The position numbers were made by a program, and so were the translations under genes. 64,000 nucleotides of DNA. It comes from Pithys albifrons albifrons. Its lineage: Eukaryota > Chordata > Aves > Passeriformes > Thamnophilidae. Each line of letters opens with the position of its first letter. Within the stretch, counting starts at the first letter, position 1. Below, piece after piece: positions 43,821 to 55,900 of this stretch. The stretch spans positions 34,847,724 to 34,911,723 of the forward strand of contig NC_092463.1 in the NCBI RefSeq assembly GCF_047495875.1. Reading direction: 5' to 3'. Below the pieces are notes generated by a model. It was not told where the DNA came from, ran no database searches, and saw only the letters and a list, made by a program, of their open reading frames with translations.

Positions 43821-43923
43821 GTTTTTGGTTGGGGTTTTGGTTTTTTTTTGTTTGGTTTTTTGTTGTTGTTTTTTGTGGGGTTTTTTTTGTTTGGGGTTTG
43901 GGGGTTTTTGTGTGTGTGTGTGA
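43821..43923. repeat. T/G-only low-complexity tract
   Basis: About 100 bases composed almost solely of T and G, with several GGGG runs, a GGGGG run and a terminal (TG)n. It is the strand complement, in type, of the A/C tract at 16691-16800. The strong strand asymmetry could favour G-quadruplex or unwound DNA. Confidence 0.85.
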
Positions 43924-45667
43924 TTTGGATTACTGCTGTAAGTCCTGAGAACTCTGAGAAGCTGGTTTTCTTTTTTCTTACGAGGGAGACAGTAAATTTC
44001 TTATAGAAATGTTTTGATAGATATAAAATCAGCAGAGACTGAAGTGCTCATTCTCACTATAGGTGCGCTTCATCTGGGGGGGATTCACTTAGAAGCAGAA
44101 TGAAGAATAGAAGTTTCAGGATCCAGGATCTGTATACTATGTCACCTGTCTCTGTCCTGTTAAGTAGAGATAACCTTCAATTCCTTTCCTATATGTTTCT
44201 CACTTCCCCTTTTATACTGTGTGTCAAAACACAATTTTCCCATGCTTTTCTTTTAAAATATTTTTAATTATTTTCAAAATATTCTTTAGCTTCTTAGTAA
44301 TCCTTCTAAATAAATAAATGTCTTTTAACAAGGAAGTCTTTTAAAGGTGGGAAAAGTGAGGTACAGATTATTAAATAACACAATTAATGAATTCAAACAT
44401 ATTTCAAAACTTCTAAGTACTTTTACTTGTCAGCCTATATTTTATACTTTAATATCAGAGAAACTTCTTTGGACATTCTTTAAATGAAAAACATTAACTG
44501 TGTGCTGGTGGGCAAGGAACAGACAGTGAACATGGTCATTTTGGAGGAAATCCTTGGGAATTCCAAATGCCCATCTTATCTCCAGATGGCCTGAAGGCCA
44601 CATTTTATATTGCAGTATTTTTATTGATTTTTAAAATGGTTTTGAGACATTTCCAGATGTCTTGATTGAAAAAGGTGCTGCTAAGGGCTGAAGCCCAGAT
44701 CACCACTCTAAAGATATAAGAATTTCATGGAAGAAAATCCTACTCTTTTTTCTTTTGGTGCTTGCATAGCCCCTATCAGCATAGTATCCGAGCATCTTGT
44801 ATGCATTTAAAAATAGGAATAACAGTAACAAACAGTCGTCTCTCTTTTCCTTCCCAGCCTGTAAGTGAAATAGTTTGATTTGTTCAAAGGACTTTTTCCT
44901 TGTGGGTTCTAAATATTTAGCTGTGGTTTTCCACAGTTTATCTACTGTTCCATTACTCCACTTCAAGGGGGGAAAAAAGATGCCATTTCCATTATTTCGT
45001 AGAACTCAAAAAGCCACAGTGTTATGTGTTCCTTCTACTGATTCCCAAGTAGAATTTAACCAACACCATTCCCAGAACTGTGCAGTCATGGCTTTATTGA
45101 TGCATAACCAGGGATATTTTGGCACGATTTGGTGCTGTCTAAGCCAAGTGTGATGTTAGAGGAAGTCTGCTATATATGTTAATTGCAGCCATTCTCAGGA
45201 TGTGTGTGGAGTTTTTATATTTGCTTGTGTAATATATTTGAGAAATCATTATATTCTCTTATTAATAGTCTGTGAACTTGATAAAGTAACACTGTGTTAA
45301 ATGAGGGTAATTTTTCTCTGTTGTATCTTTCTTTCTAGCCTCAATATAAAGCACACTGTTTTAATAATCAGCTTGATTTTTCATTCAAATTTCTGCTTTC
45401 TCTTTTCAGATAACAGTGGGTACAGCTCCATGTTTTCTGCATTAATTATTGTTTTAAAAGCACTGTACAGGATTGCAAAGGAGTTTCCTGAAGACACTGA
45501 AATTTATGCCTGCTGTTAGCCGTTTTCCTAGCAGGTTTCTGAAGATTCATCCCTTTCACATGTCAAATTTCTTGTATTTATCTCCCTGAAAAGATCTGAA
45601 GGCCTTAAACTGAACAAGTGATCTGTACGGTCCCTTGTGCTGGAGGAGGTGGCTTGTTAGTAAGTAA
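43924..45667. other. unique sequence, no gene recognised
   Basis: AT-rich. A good polypyrimidine-CAG acceptor occurs at 45376-45409, followed by a 37-codon open frame ending at 45519, without family resemblance. No other feature. Confidence 0.5.
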
Positions 45668-45742
45668 GCAAGATGCTACATAGCAAGTGAACTCAGAATC
45701 CCTCAAGTCATCCCAAATTCAGTGCTTACCACAGTAAAGCTT
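45668..45742 (-). mobile_element. MIR-like SINE fragment
   Basis: GCTACATAGCAAGTGAACTC, AGAATCCCTCAAGTC and CCAAATTCAGTGCTTACCAC follow, in order, the reverse complement of the MIR tRNA-like half (CACACAGCAAGTG, GGATTCGAACCC, AGTGCTCTAACCAC). It is diverged and has no clear ends. Confidence 0.45.
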
Positions 45743-48700
45743 GAGGCCATAAAGGTGCACATGACACTCTGATCCCAGTCCTCAGAGGTGTACACTTATG
45801 TGTCCATAGTCTTGAATATTAGAATGTGACCGTGTTCCCAGATGTCATCATATAGGTCAGCAGTTTCGGCTTCTGGAGCTGTTTGCGTACCCTACCTCGG
45901 GAAGGCATGCAGATCTTGATGCTCTATGATGCTGTCACAGCAGTCTGTTCTTTTGACACAGCATGATAATTGCTAGCATGGCTAAAATTTCACCACTTCT
46001 GCCAACATCACCTTTGTTTTTCTGTTGTTGAAAAAGCAGCATGATTTTTCTTTGGCTGTTATTTGGGCTGAGCAATTCAGATGGCTGGGACACAGGGCTA
46101 TCTCTTTGTAAAATGAAGGCAGTATGTAGTTAGGGTCATAAATGCTCTTCTGGCATCCAAGGCTGCTGTTTCTTGCACATTTATACATGTCCTGTGGTAT
46201 GGGAAAGATAACTGAGCCATGTGGGCCTCTGTGGTTGCAGAAGTGTGTTGGTGCATCGTGAATCCTTAGGAGGAGAAGGAAAGTGAGATGAATCTTTTAT
46301 GTTCACATGCAACACAATGTTAAACTGAGGCAGCAGCATTTTGTGATTATTACACCTAAAATCTGCTGAGAGATGCTATTATCTGAGTACTTCCTGCTCC
46401 TTTCCTCATAGTACAAAATAAATTTCCATAATAGAAAATATTTCTCTTTCAGAAATATTTCCAAGTTGCACAATCTAACTTGGAAAAAGTAATTAAGAGT
46501 AAGACGCAGTTTCAGGAACAGGACACAGATACTTCTCTGAATGTATCATGTGCAGTGTGAAACATCTCACTTTCCTGTAAGAACCTCTGTGATGCTTCCA
46601 GTTCTCTTATACCCTTGGAAATGTAACATTTCTTCTGTTGTCCAAAGGTTCTCACGGCTAATAATAGTTTTAAAGATGTATCAGTGTTTAAGTGGAAACT
46701 TCAAAAAATGCTTTTCTTTTCTAAGTTAGTTCTACCAATATGGAGATTTTTCTGTCATACTTTAGTGAAAATACCATTAGTTTTTAAACAGGTTATCTGC
46801 TGCTTCCTGCCTGTGTCTGAGTGCTTATGGTACATAATCATGCAATTTCTAGTTTGGGAAATTATTCTCCTTCTTCTTTACAAATTCAAGCACATACAAA
46901 TATTTCAGGAAGAGCCTGCCTGCTCATATGTACAAAATGTAGTACTCCCATTGCTGTTCTTCTAAGTCCTTTATTTACACCCTTCTATTTTGGGACCAAT
47001 TTTGAAATCACTCTCACTATGGTAAGAACCTCTGAATAACTTATGGGGGCTTAGGTCAGTGACTTAGTTTGCCTTTATTCTGGTCTACTCACGCATCTTG
47101 CACCAGCCTTATTTGCCATTGTGTACAGTTTTCCACCATGCAATAACCTTCACTTTCTTTTATTTTTATTTCCCATTATCCATCCAATTCCAGACACCAG
47201 CCCCAAACACTTCCTCTCTGCCTACAAGGCCAACTGCTTTGTTAAGTACTTGGAGTGTGGGATTAGGACTCTCATGAATTATAATGCTACCTTTGACACC
47301 CAAATATTGGTCAAGATGCTTTAACTTTCATCTCCAGAGTGTTTTCCTGGGTGGCTAAGCAGGAAAATAATTTCTGGTTAATTGTGGTCTTAATTAGATG
47401 TTGATCTGTGAGCTACCAACATCAAAAATACAGACAACAGTATGGCTGCTGAAGAGTTTAACCACAAACATCTCTTTTAGTGTCTCTCTTATTCTTTTAA
47501 CTTAATTAACAAAAGTTAATATTCTAGCTTTATAATTTAATAGCTCTACAGCTCAAAGTTTATGAAAGACTTCCCAGCAGATTTCTGAAAATCTAATTGT
47601 GTGTTATTATAATTAGGGCTAAGAAATTTACTTTGTGCATTAGCATAACAGGAAAATAAGAATACTTTGCCCTTCTCAATCCCTTGGCACTAAAGCATTC
47701 AAACTGCAGTTTAGGCCTTGGTCCTTTTCTCCATCTGTATGCCTCACATCGTAGGAATGAGAGGTTCTTTTGCCTGAATGCACAGAGCATTGCCTGGTTA
47801 CAGGTGACCCATTTTAGCCATAGAAAGAAGAACTTCACCGTGAAGAGCACATACAATTTTCCTCATTTTACAGTAAACATGATGTAGTACAGTATATGGT
47901 AGAATGTGGCATTAGCCAACTAGGTGTTCCTGGCTCCCTTCTCCGTGGGCTAACAAGTGAGATGTGTAATAGCACCCTGCATCCTTCATTTACAATATGG
48001 AGAGGCAACGACAGTGGTCCTTTAAACAAACCTCTTTATACTCACTGCTTAAATCAAGGGAGATGCAGAAAACTATAGCACTACTTGGGAGAGAATTAGT
48101 TTTTTAATTCTTTCATGCTTAATTACTTTTGCTATTCATCACAGCATAAATAAGTGGACTTACACATCGACAACCAGTTGCCCACAGCACATGCTCAGCC
48201 TTTTATGACTGAAGTTGCAGGTATGTACAGGACAGTAGAAGTGAAATGACTGTGAGTCTCTTCAGGATTTATAAATGAGGGAGGACTTAAAGGGTTAAGA
48301 AAAACCCTCTGCGTATACCTGGTATATAAAACTGTCATGTAATCAAATGAGAGGAATGCACTCCACTGTGTACATTAGCAAACACTCCATGCAAGCGGGC
48401 TGGCAGAGGTTCAGGATTTTCAGTGCTGCCTTGCACTACAAAGCCCTTCTTTGTTCTCTCAGCTCTGTTTTAAATATCTCATGACTATTCCACACCATGT
48501 TAGTGCCAAATCCCCAGCTTCACTGCAAACTCTTTACAACAGCATATTGTGGGCAGATTGGATGGAGATGGGTAGAATGTGGGTATCTCCTCTTTCTTTG
48601 CTTCTCAGGCAAGTCCTCTCACCAGCTCTGCCATCTCTCTGTAATTTCTGTAGCCTCTTGTGAAGCCACCTGGATAGTATTCAAAGGCAGAAGAAATCAC

Positions 48701-50600
48701 TTGGGTATGCAGAAATCGAACTTGGATCCTGACATGGCAACAGCACCCTGCAAGTGTACCTCAGGATGGGTGTAGTTGAGGTTCAGCCAAGGAAGAGAAA
48801 ATGAATCAAAGGGTGTTCTTGGAAGAAATATTTTTGTTGAAACTTGTTGTGCCTGTACTGTTGTTGACTGCATCTTGCCTGAGCTTGCTAGCCAAGTAGT
48901 ATTGGGCTTTGAAAAAAAATAGATGAAAGATTTCCTATGACGATGCACACAGAAAGTCAGGAAGTGGTGTTGATGACTCAAGAGATGGTGATGTTCCTTC
49001 TTGATTTGGAAGTAAAGTACTTCCCCAGAAGGTTACTAACACAGCTGCACACAATTCAGCATCTGACATCAGATGAGACGTTAAGCCAAGGCCTCATCTC
49101 CTCATGCTTGTTAAGGATGCTTTTACAAAGACTTTAACCTGAAAGGTGATGTTCTAGCTTTCTGTACAAGACACTTACTGGTATTGTCTTAACTGCTACA
49201 TTGATGCTCTTCTGTCCAGGAGATGCTTTTTAATTCCTGGAAAAAGATGTTGCTTGAGTACATGAAGGTGTGAAATACAAATATGCATCATCTTGATCCT
49301 AAACCTCCTAATTCTTTTAATGAAGAATACATCTGTTTTTCTGGATAAACATAGAGTTAGTGTTTCCTGCAATGCTTTGGGATTTTTGTGCATAGACACT
49401 GGGGTAGGAAACAAACAGTAAGCTTTTTGAGTTGAGGAGATTTTAAACAATATTATTTAAGTGATGCTGCCCACTTTTGGCAACTAATGTGAAGAGAAAC
49501 TAAGTTGCTCAGTTTCCCATTATGCTTCTTATTTCCCTTTCTGAATCTCCTTGGCATCCAGTAGTGGTGTGCTGGAAACACAGCTTGCAATGGGTGGCTC
49601 TAGTGTCTTCTAAAATGAATAAACCTGTTTTAATTTAAATTTCTTTATTTCACATGCAAATATTTCATTGTAGACTCAGTAAGAAACCTTTACTAAAGTA
49701 AAACCTATTTATTATGGGCCACTTGAAGGTGCACAGTAACACTTTTACTTAATCATTTAAAAACCATGAAAGATAAAATCATTAAAAACAAGATTTACAG
49801 CACTGCAGAAGCCTTGCAAGGCTATATTTCCCTGTAAAGCAATTGTATGATAGTATAATTGATTGCATATCAGAGTCCTTCAGGGGACTTGCAATGTCTG
49901 CTTAGGCTGTGCAAGTGCAGACACTCTTGTCTTTGCCATGTTTGTTTCTCTAGTACAGGACTGAGTGCAAATAGGAATTGATTTCTCTATGGTAAAGTAT
50001 TAATACATGGTGAGGGGTGTTATTGTCATCTTACTCAGAAGGGATATAGTGAAAGAGTTGAAGGGATTCTCTTTGTGGTATATAGGAGTCTGTACTAGAG
50101 TCCGAAACTGAATCCACATGTTGCATGATCCAGTCTTATTCATTAAACTGTTGGTTCTCATGTTATATACTACTTCCTATCACATACAGTGTCCCAGGAA
50201 AGTTCACAAACAAGACCCTGTTCCATTAGGCAGAGAGTGACCAGCCAGTGAGTGTCTCACTTCTTCAGTCTGTAGCAGGGGCTATGAGCAATGTATAAGT
50301 TCCTTTAAAAAAACAGGAAGAAAATACTATGGGGCATTTTTAATGTTCTCACAGAATTTTGTGGAAACCAGTTTAATAACTAGTATTTTCCTGAAGGGAA
50401 TCAGCCTTTTATGATACTTCCAAGAGATTCCTGCTTCCTTCCTTTCTTTGCCCTGGCCTCTTTGGTGTCACCTTGCAGAGACAGCCCTTGGGCAGCAAGA
50501 AGCCATCCCATGGGTCTTGGTCTGTTCACCAAAGATGAATGAGCAAAAGCTCCAAAAGGAATTGACGCTAGAGAAATCTTTTCCTTTGTGCACTACATTC
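45743..50600. other. unique sequence, no gene recognised
   Basis: Nearly 5 kb of AT-rich DNA with only short ORFs on both strands. No exon or transposon is recognised. Confidence 0.5.
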
Positions 50601-50615
50601 TTTTTTTTTTTTTTT
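50601..50615. repeat. T15 homopolymer
   Basis: Fifteen T followed by CAGG, so it also mimics a splice acceptor. No recognisable exon follows. Confidence 0.85.
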
Positions 50616-52896
50616 CAGGATTTTCCATACCTTTTCCTCCTTCTTTCCCCACCTCTACATGTCACTAACTGCTTCCTCTCACCTCCTGCTTCAAAGCCCT
50701 TGCATGTACCTAGTTCCCACCTCACTGTTTCCATAGCAGTGCCCTAGCATGTCCGAAAGGGAGGTGTGAACTCTGTCATTTAGTGTTCTTTGGTTTTTAA
50801 GTCCATTATAAGTGTACTTATATGGCAACTTTGACCATTTTAGCACAAAGACGTAGTTATCTTGCTTTTCCGACTTTTAACATTCAGTGGAAGAGATCAC
50901 GGAAAGTTGGAATTTTGAGAGAAAAAGCTAAGTCCAGTACCTTGCTTTGCAGTGGGTGCCTGTGTCCTTTTGCGCAGGCTGTCAGGAAAAAAGGTAAAGT
51001 CAGTTGTGGAAGGACTTAGGAAATTATCCAGCTTTAAAATAGCCCAAATGAAAATATATTTATTTCTCATAAGAAGCAACTTGCTCTCTGGAGCAGGAAT
51101 GCAGCTGACATTAACCCAAGGAACTTACAAAGATCTGCACCAAAAAAGGAGCAGTTAGACTAAGTAAAGAGAAGGCTGTGTGTTAAAGAGCTAACTGCAT
51201 TCCTAACGGAATGACTGAAGTAAGCTGTTTTCTTGGCGGTTATTGTTTGGTGGAGCTGAAAGAATGAGCCAGGTATTATGCCATTACTTTGAGATGGAAC
51301 ATTTGGGAGAGATTAAGTAGATTTGCTCACTCCCAAAATACTTCTGGACCTTAACTCAAGAGCAGGGAGTTCAGCAATGAATGCAGAGCTAGAGCAACCA
51401 GGAAGGTCAAGAGGCACTCTTGACTCAGGGTGATTCCAGATGAGCAAGGGGTTATCACTATACGCAGAAGTTCTCTTTACTGATACTGAGAACTCTGCAC
51501 TCCCTCAGGAAGAGTTCAGGTCCCATTTATTCTCAGACAGGTTGAATGGCATGTGGGTTTTTCTTCCCTTTCTGATTTGGTTGTGTCTGCAAACAGCTTC
51601 TTGTTGCCATTCAGAAGATGCAATCCTGATGAAATCCAGCTGTATCTGTCCAGTACCACTCTGATCATGTAGTGTCATCTGCTTCCTTCCCAAACAGAAC
51701 TTCCCTGTTTGCTTTCAGACTTTACCTGTCACAGTGGCAGATGCTATAGTAACTACATATCTCACTTTCTAAACTTTCTGGCCCCTAACATCATGGACTT
51801 TCCTGTGAGCTAGCAAATATTTGGGCCCAATCCTTCAGTCCCATGAGTTCCCACCTAAGTCAGTCATTGCATAGAGTCAACACAGCCAGGCTCTCTCTTG
51901 TCTTTTCTTCAAATACTGAGAGCAGATCTTTTATGAACTGGGAATTTGAACTGTGGATTGAAAGAAGAGCAAATGAATTAAAAATTCCTAGTATGTACAT
52001 GTAATGGAAGAGCACCTCAGTGCAATCCCAACAAAGAGCCCCAGCTCTGCAGAAGAAAAATTTCACTGGACTATTTAAAGTGGAAAGATTCTTCCCTTCT
52101 TTCCAGTCTAAAATACATGCTTGCTAATAGGTACTGTATGAAGATTTGTTTTCTTTGAGAGTATGATTATGCTGCACTGAGGAAGAAAAAGATTTCAAGT
52201 ACCCTTTCTCTACTTTGTTGGCAAGACAGCCACTATATCTCCCAGGATAGTAGGAGTGCTTGATACACTGCACAGATGAGCCTTGAAGGATGTGAGGAAA
52301 GCTATTATACTGGGATCAATAGCATACTCTTCCTTCTGTAGCATGCAAACATTTGACTTGATGTAGACTAGAAATTCCTCATCTGCTTCTTCCTTTTTAT
52401 TAGTCTTTAAAGAACATATAAACCCCCATATCTGTTCATGCTTATGGGGAAGTCCATAAGTATATATTTTGATTTGGGAAGTCCCATCTGGTTTTGCTTG
52501 GGAAATCAGAGAGAAATTTAGGTGGCAGTTTTACATTGATTCCATTTATATTTAGCTGGAATATGTACTTCACGCAAAAGAAATAGAGTTTTACCAGTGA
52601 CATGTGCTCCAGACTGTGCTAAGGGGACCTCAGCTAATTAATAGAATATTTTTATGTGTTTGTAGTGTTTTGAGGGGCTCTTACAGAATAATGCTTCCAC
52701 AACAATCTCTGTTTAAACATTTTGCTCTCTGAGGTATGCGTTTTCTCTTAGAGAGTGAGTTGGGGAATGCATTCAAATTTTTCTTATTTTAAACAGAAAT
52801 TCATTTCATTTGATCAAATTTGGAAGGAATCATCACCTGACGAATGAAACTATAAGGCTGATCTTTTTCAGAAGAGCTAATGTTTTGTTCCTGAGA
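50616..52896. other. unique sequence, no gene recognised
   Basis: Nothing recognised. Confidence 0.5.
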
Positions 52897-52924
52897 CATA
52901 TAGTCTGTGTCATATAGTCTGTGT
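52897..52924. repeat. 14-bp perfect tandem duplication
   Basis: CATATAGTCTGTGT occurs twice in direct succession, without change. Confidence 0.95.
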
Positions 52925-55900
52925 GTATACTGCTAATGTAGTGCTGAGTCAAACATTATTCATCTGTAGGAACAGCAGAGCTGAAGGTCAAGGAAGAAAC
53001 TCAGCAGGTGTCTTCCCCCAGGTAACTTTTCATACTTGCTGTGTGGTGCAACCTAACCTATTACATAAGGAAGAATTTGCTCTTCTGATGGGTGTTAATG
53101 ATCTTCAAGGATCACATTGTTTTGGCAGGGATGATTTAGAAGGATTCTGTGTGAATGTGAGAGGCAAAAGGCAGCCTTCATCTATTGCCATATGTTGGAT
53201 GGTGCTGTTTGACTGCAAAGGTGTCTGATCCTTCTCCAAAGCATCAATGATACAACTGCTCTCCTGTATTCATACATAAATCAGAAAGGAGTACATACTT
53301 TCTTTTTCCTTTTGTACGGATTTTTAAATAGATTTGAACCTGATGAAAAGTTCTGGAGTGATTTCACTCTTCTATTCCAAAATCAAGATGAGTAGAAACC
53401 ATGGGAAAACAGAGTGCCCTGACACAAAGGGAAGGGCATGCCTTTTCAGTTGGCAAATACCCTCTGAGAAACAATCTGGAGCAGACCTGGCTTATGATTT
53501 GGTCTTCTCTCACTGGAAACAAGAAGAGGGAAGGAAAGTCTGTACTGTTGTCATTGGCAACAGGACAGCACACCAGCATTTGAAGAACTGACTGCAGTCA
53601 CAAAAAAAGAACTACTTAACATGGTGGCATGGTATCTTCTTTCATGTTCTCAAAAAATGAAAACACAGTTTGTGAAGAAGTCCAATAGGTAGTGCTTACC
53701 TGCTGACCCAGAAACCTTCCTAGTCTTAGAGTGTGGTCTATAAAAGGGTGCTGTAGACGACCCCTGAGTGAACACAAGGCATTAATTCTCTGGAGCAGTT
53801 GTGCTCCATCCTGGATCATGAAAGCACAGCTGTGGCGGTTTAATAGCAGCAGTCAGGTTCCAAGAGGGGATCTGGGTATTTATTATTCACACTAAAGTCA
53901 TCTATTGTTTTGTTTCTTGTTTTCATCAAGATATTTACACTTGTCTGGTGGGTAGGAAAGTGAAAGAGTGGGAATCCCAGCTCCCGGCAGCAACAATATT
54001 CCCAGGAAATCTGCAAACTTCCTCCTTGCAGCTCTGCCATTTCACAACACAGCTGTAGCTCCTGTCTAGGCGTTTGGTCCTGAATCTCACAACCAAAGCG
54101 CCTCCAGCCTGTCCTACACGCCTTTGGCTAATTTCGGTGTGTAATCCCACACAGCACTGCCAGATCATCTCAAATTTAGTCAAGAGGAGAGGCCAGGATG
54201 TGTTTTAAAATGCAACTGCAAATAGGGCTTAATGATACAATGTTATGTAATGGGCTTATGATAGCAGCCAAAGGCTCGCATGATCCTTCATGACTTTTAT
54301 TTCAGCTGAGATACTGGACAGAAATTAATACATAAGTACATAAATGACGCTTCACAGCTTCAAATGGATACTGTGGATGAAACCAAAATACTTGGTATTT
54401 GTTAGCTGAATAAACCCCAACAATTCTGATTCCCTGGTCTACTAAGCCATGTGAAAGTATAAAATGGCCTTAGGACAGCCAGCTACCCAGCAGAGAATTC
54501 CTCCTGCTAAGGATTTCATTGATGAGAACAACCATCTGCCCCTTTCCTTCCTTGTAGAAGTGTAAGAAAATACTGTGGAATATTTCCACGTATACTTTAT
54601 CTTCTGCTGGATGAATACTTTGGGATAGTCCTGTTATGAATGATAGCTCAGCACTCCAAGGGCAAATATCTGCAAATCAAATAGCTTCTCTTCTTGTGCC
54701 CTAACTTCTGCAACCCTCTGCCAGTCCCACACAGATCCAGAAGCTGACATTATGCTATCATAGAAGTCTTGGGACCATCTTCTTCACTGGTATAATCCAC
54801 AGGGAGGAATTTGGGCTGTAGCATGAATTGTTTTGGAGTATCTGAATACTGTCTGAATTCATGTTCCAAAAATTCCTTTTGTAGGACTCAGGGTGACACC
54901 TTTGTTCCAGATTCCAGACTGCCCAGAGCAGATTGTTTGCAAAAAGTGAAATGTATGCACTCAGTTTCCCATGCTAAATAAAGGTAATCTAATGGTAAAT
55001 GGCAAAATCACTTGCCTGACAATGAAAGTAGTGGTTATCTGGTATTTACATAGGAGACACAGATAGAGTATAAAGGGTTTGGTTTGCTTTGTAGAAGTGT
55101 TCTAGATTGGTATGTTCAGCTTTCTAAGTATAAACCAGTTGGAGGCTCCTTTGCAGCCTCACCAAGTCCAGACCCCTATTTGTGTCTTCCTTCTTCCTAT
55201 GCAAAGCCACTGTGATAGATTTTTATTTGAAAATATATTGAGAAGGTGGAGTGATTAATGCAAACTACTTGGTACAACAACATGTGTAAACGTGTTTCTC
55301 TTTTCTGCTGCTAGTTGTGGTCTTTGCCTCCATGAAGTAGGACACTTCGGGGCTGGTAGTGACCAGTGGAGTCACAGAACAGTAAAAAAAAACCATTTTA
55401 TCTCAGCAAGAATAAAAACACTGTCATTTTTAATGCATATGCACCTTCTGCATATTAGGAAAATCTCCAGCTGCTGCTGGTGAAAATAAACAATGGGTGT
55501 AGATGAGCCACTGGTGAAAAGGGCAGAGTGGGACAAGCATTGTTTGGCACTACTGAGAAACCAGAAATCTGCAAGACTTCAGCAAAATCACGTCTGATGC
55601 CAGCACAAGCTATTGGCATCCCCTAACAAGAGTGAGTGTGCTTCCCAGGGTGCAAAAGGGGTCAGCTATGTCAAAGTAAGGACACTCCAGGCCTGCTTTT
55701 TGCTGGTCATTGTCAATGCTACAAATAGATGCTTTGGGAGTTTCTTTCAGGGAATATTTTGCAGTTAGAAGGTGCCATATTAATAAAATCAGGAATAAAG
55801 TTTGTAGCCACAGACTAAGACTAAGTTTTCAGAACACATTTTCATCATGCTTTGTTGTTGCAGTTACTGCTGTCCTACCTACTCCTCTGCCTGTGCGCAT

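Noticed and set aside
45301..45519. Open frame preceded by a good polypyrimidine-CAG acceptor at 45376-45409
   Set aside because: Considered as a terminal exon, but the 37 codons after the acceptor match no family known to me and no partner exon is visible.
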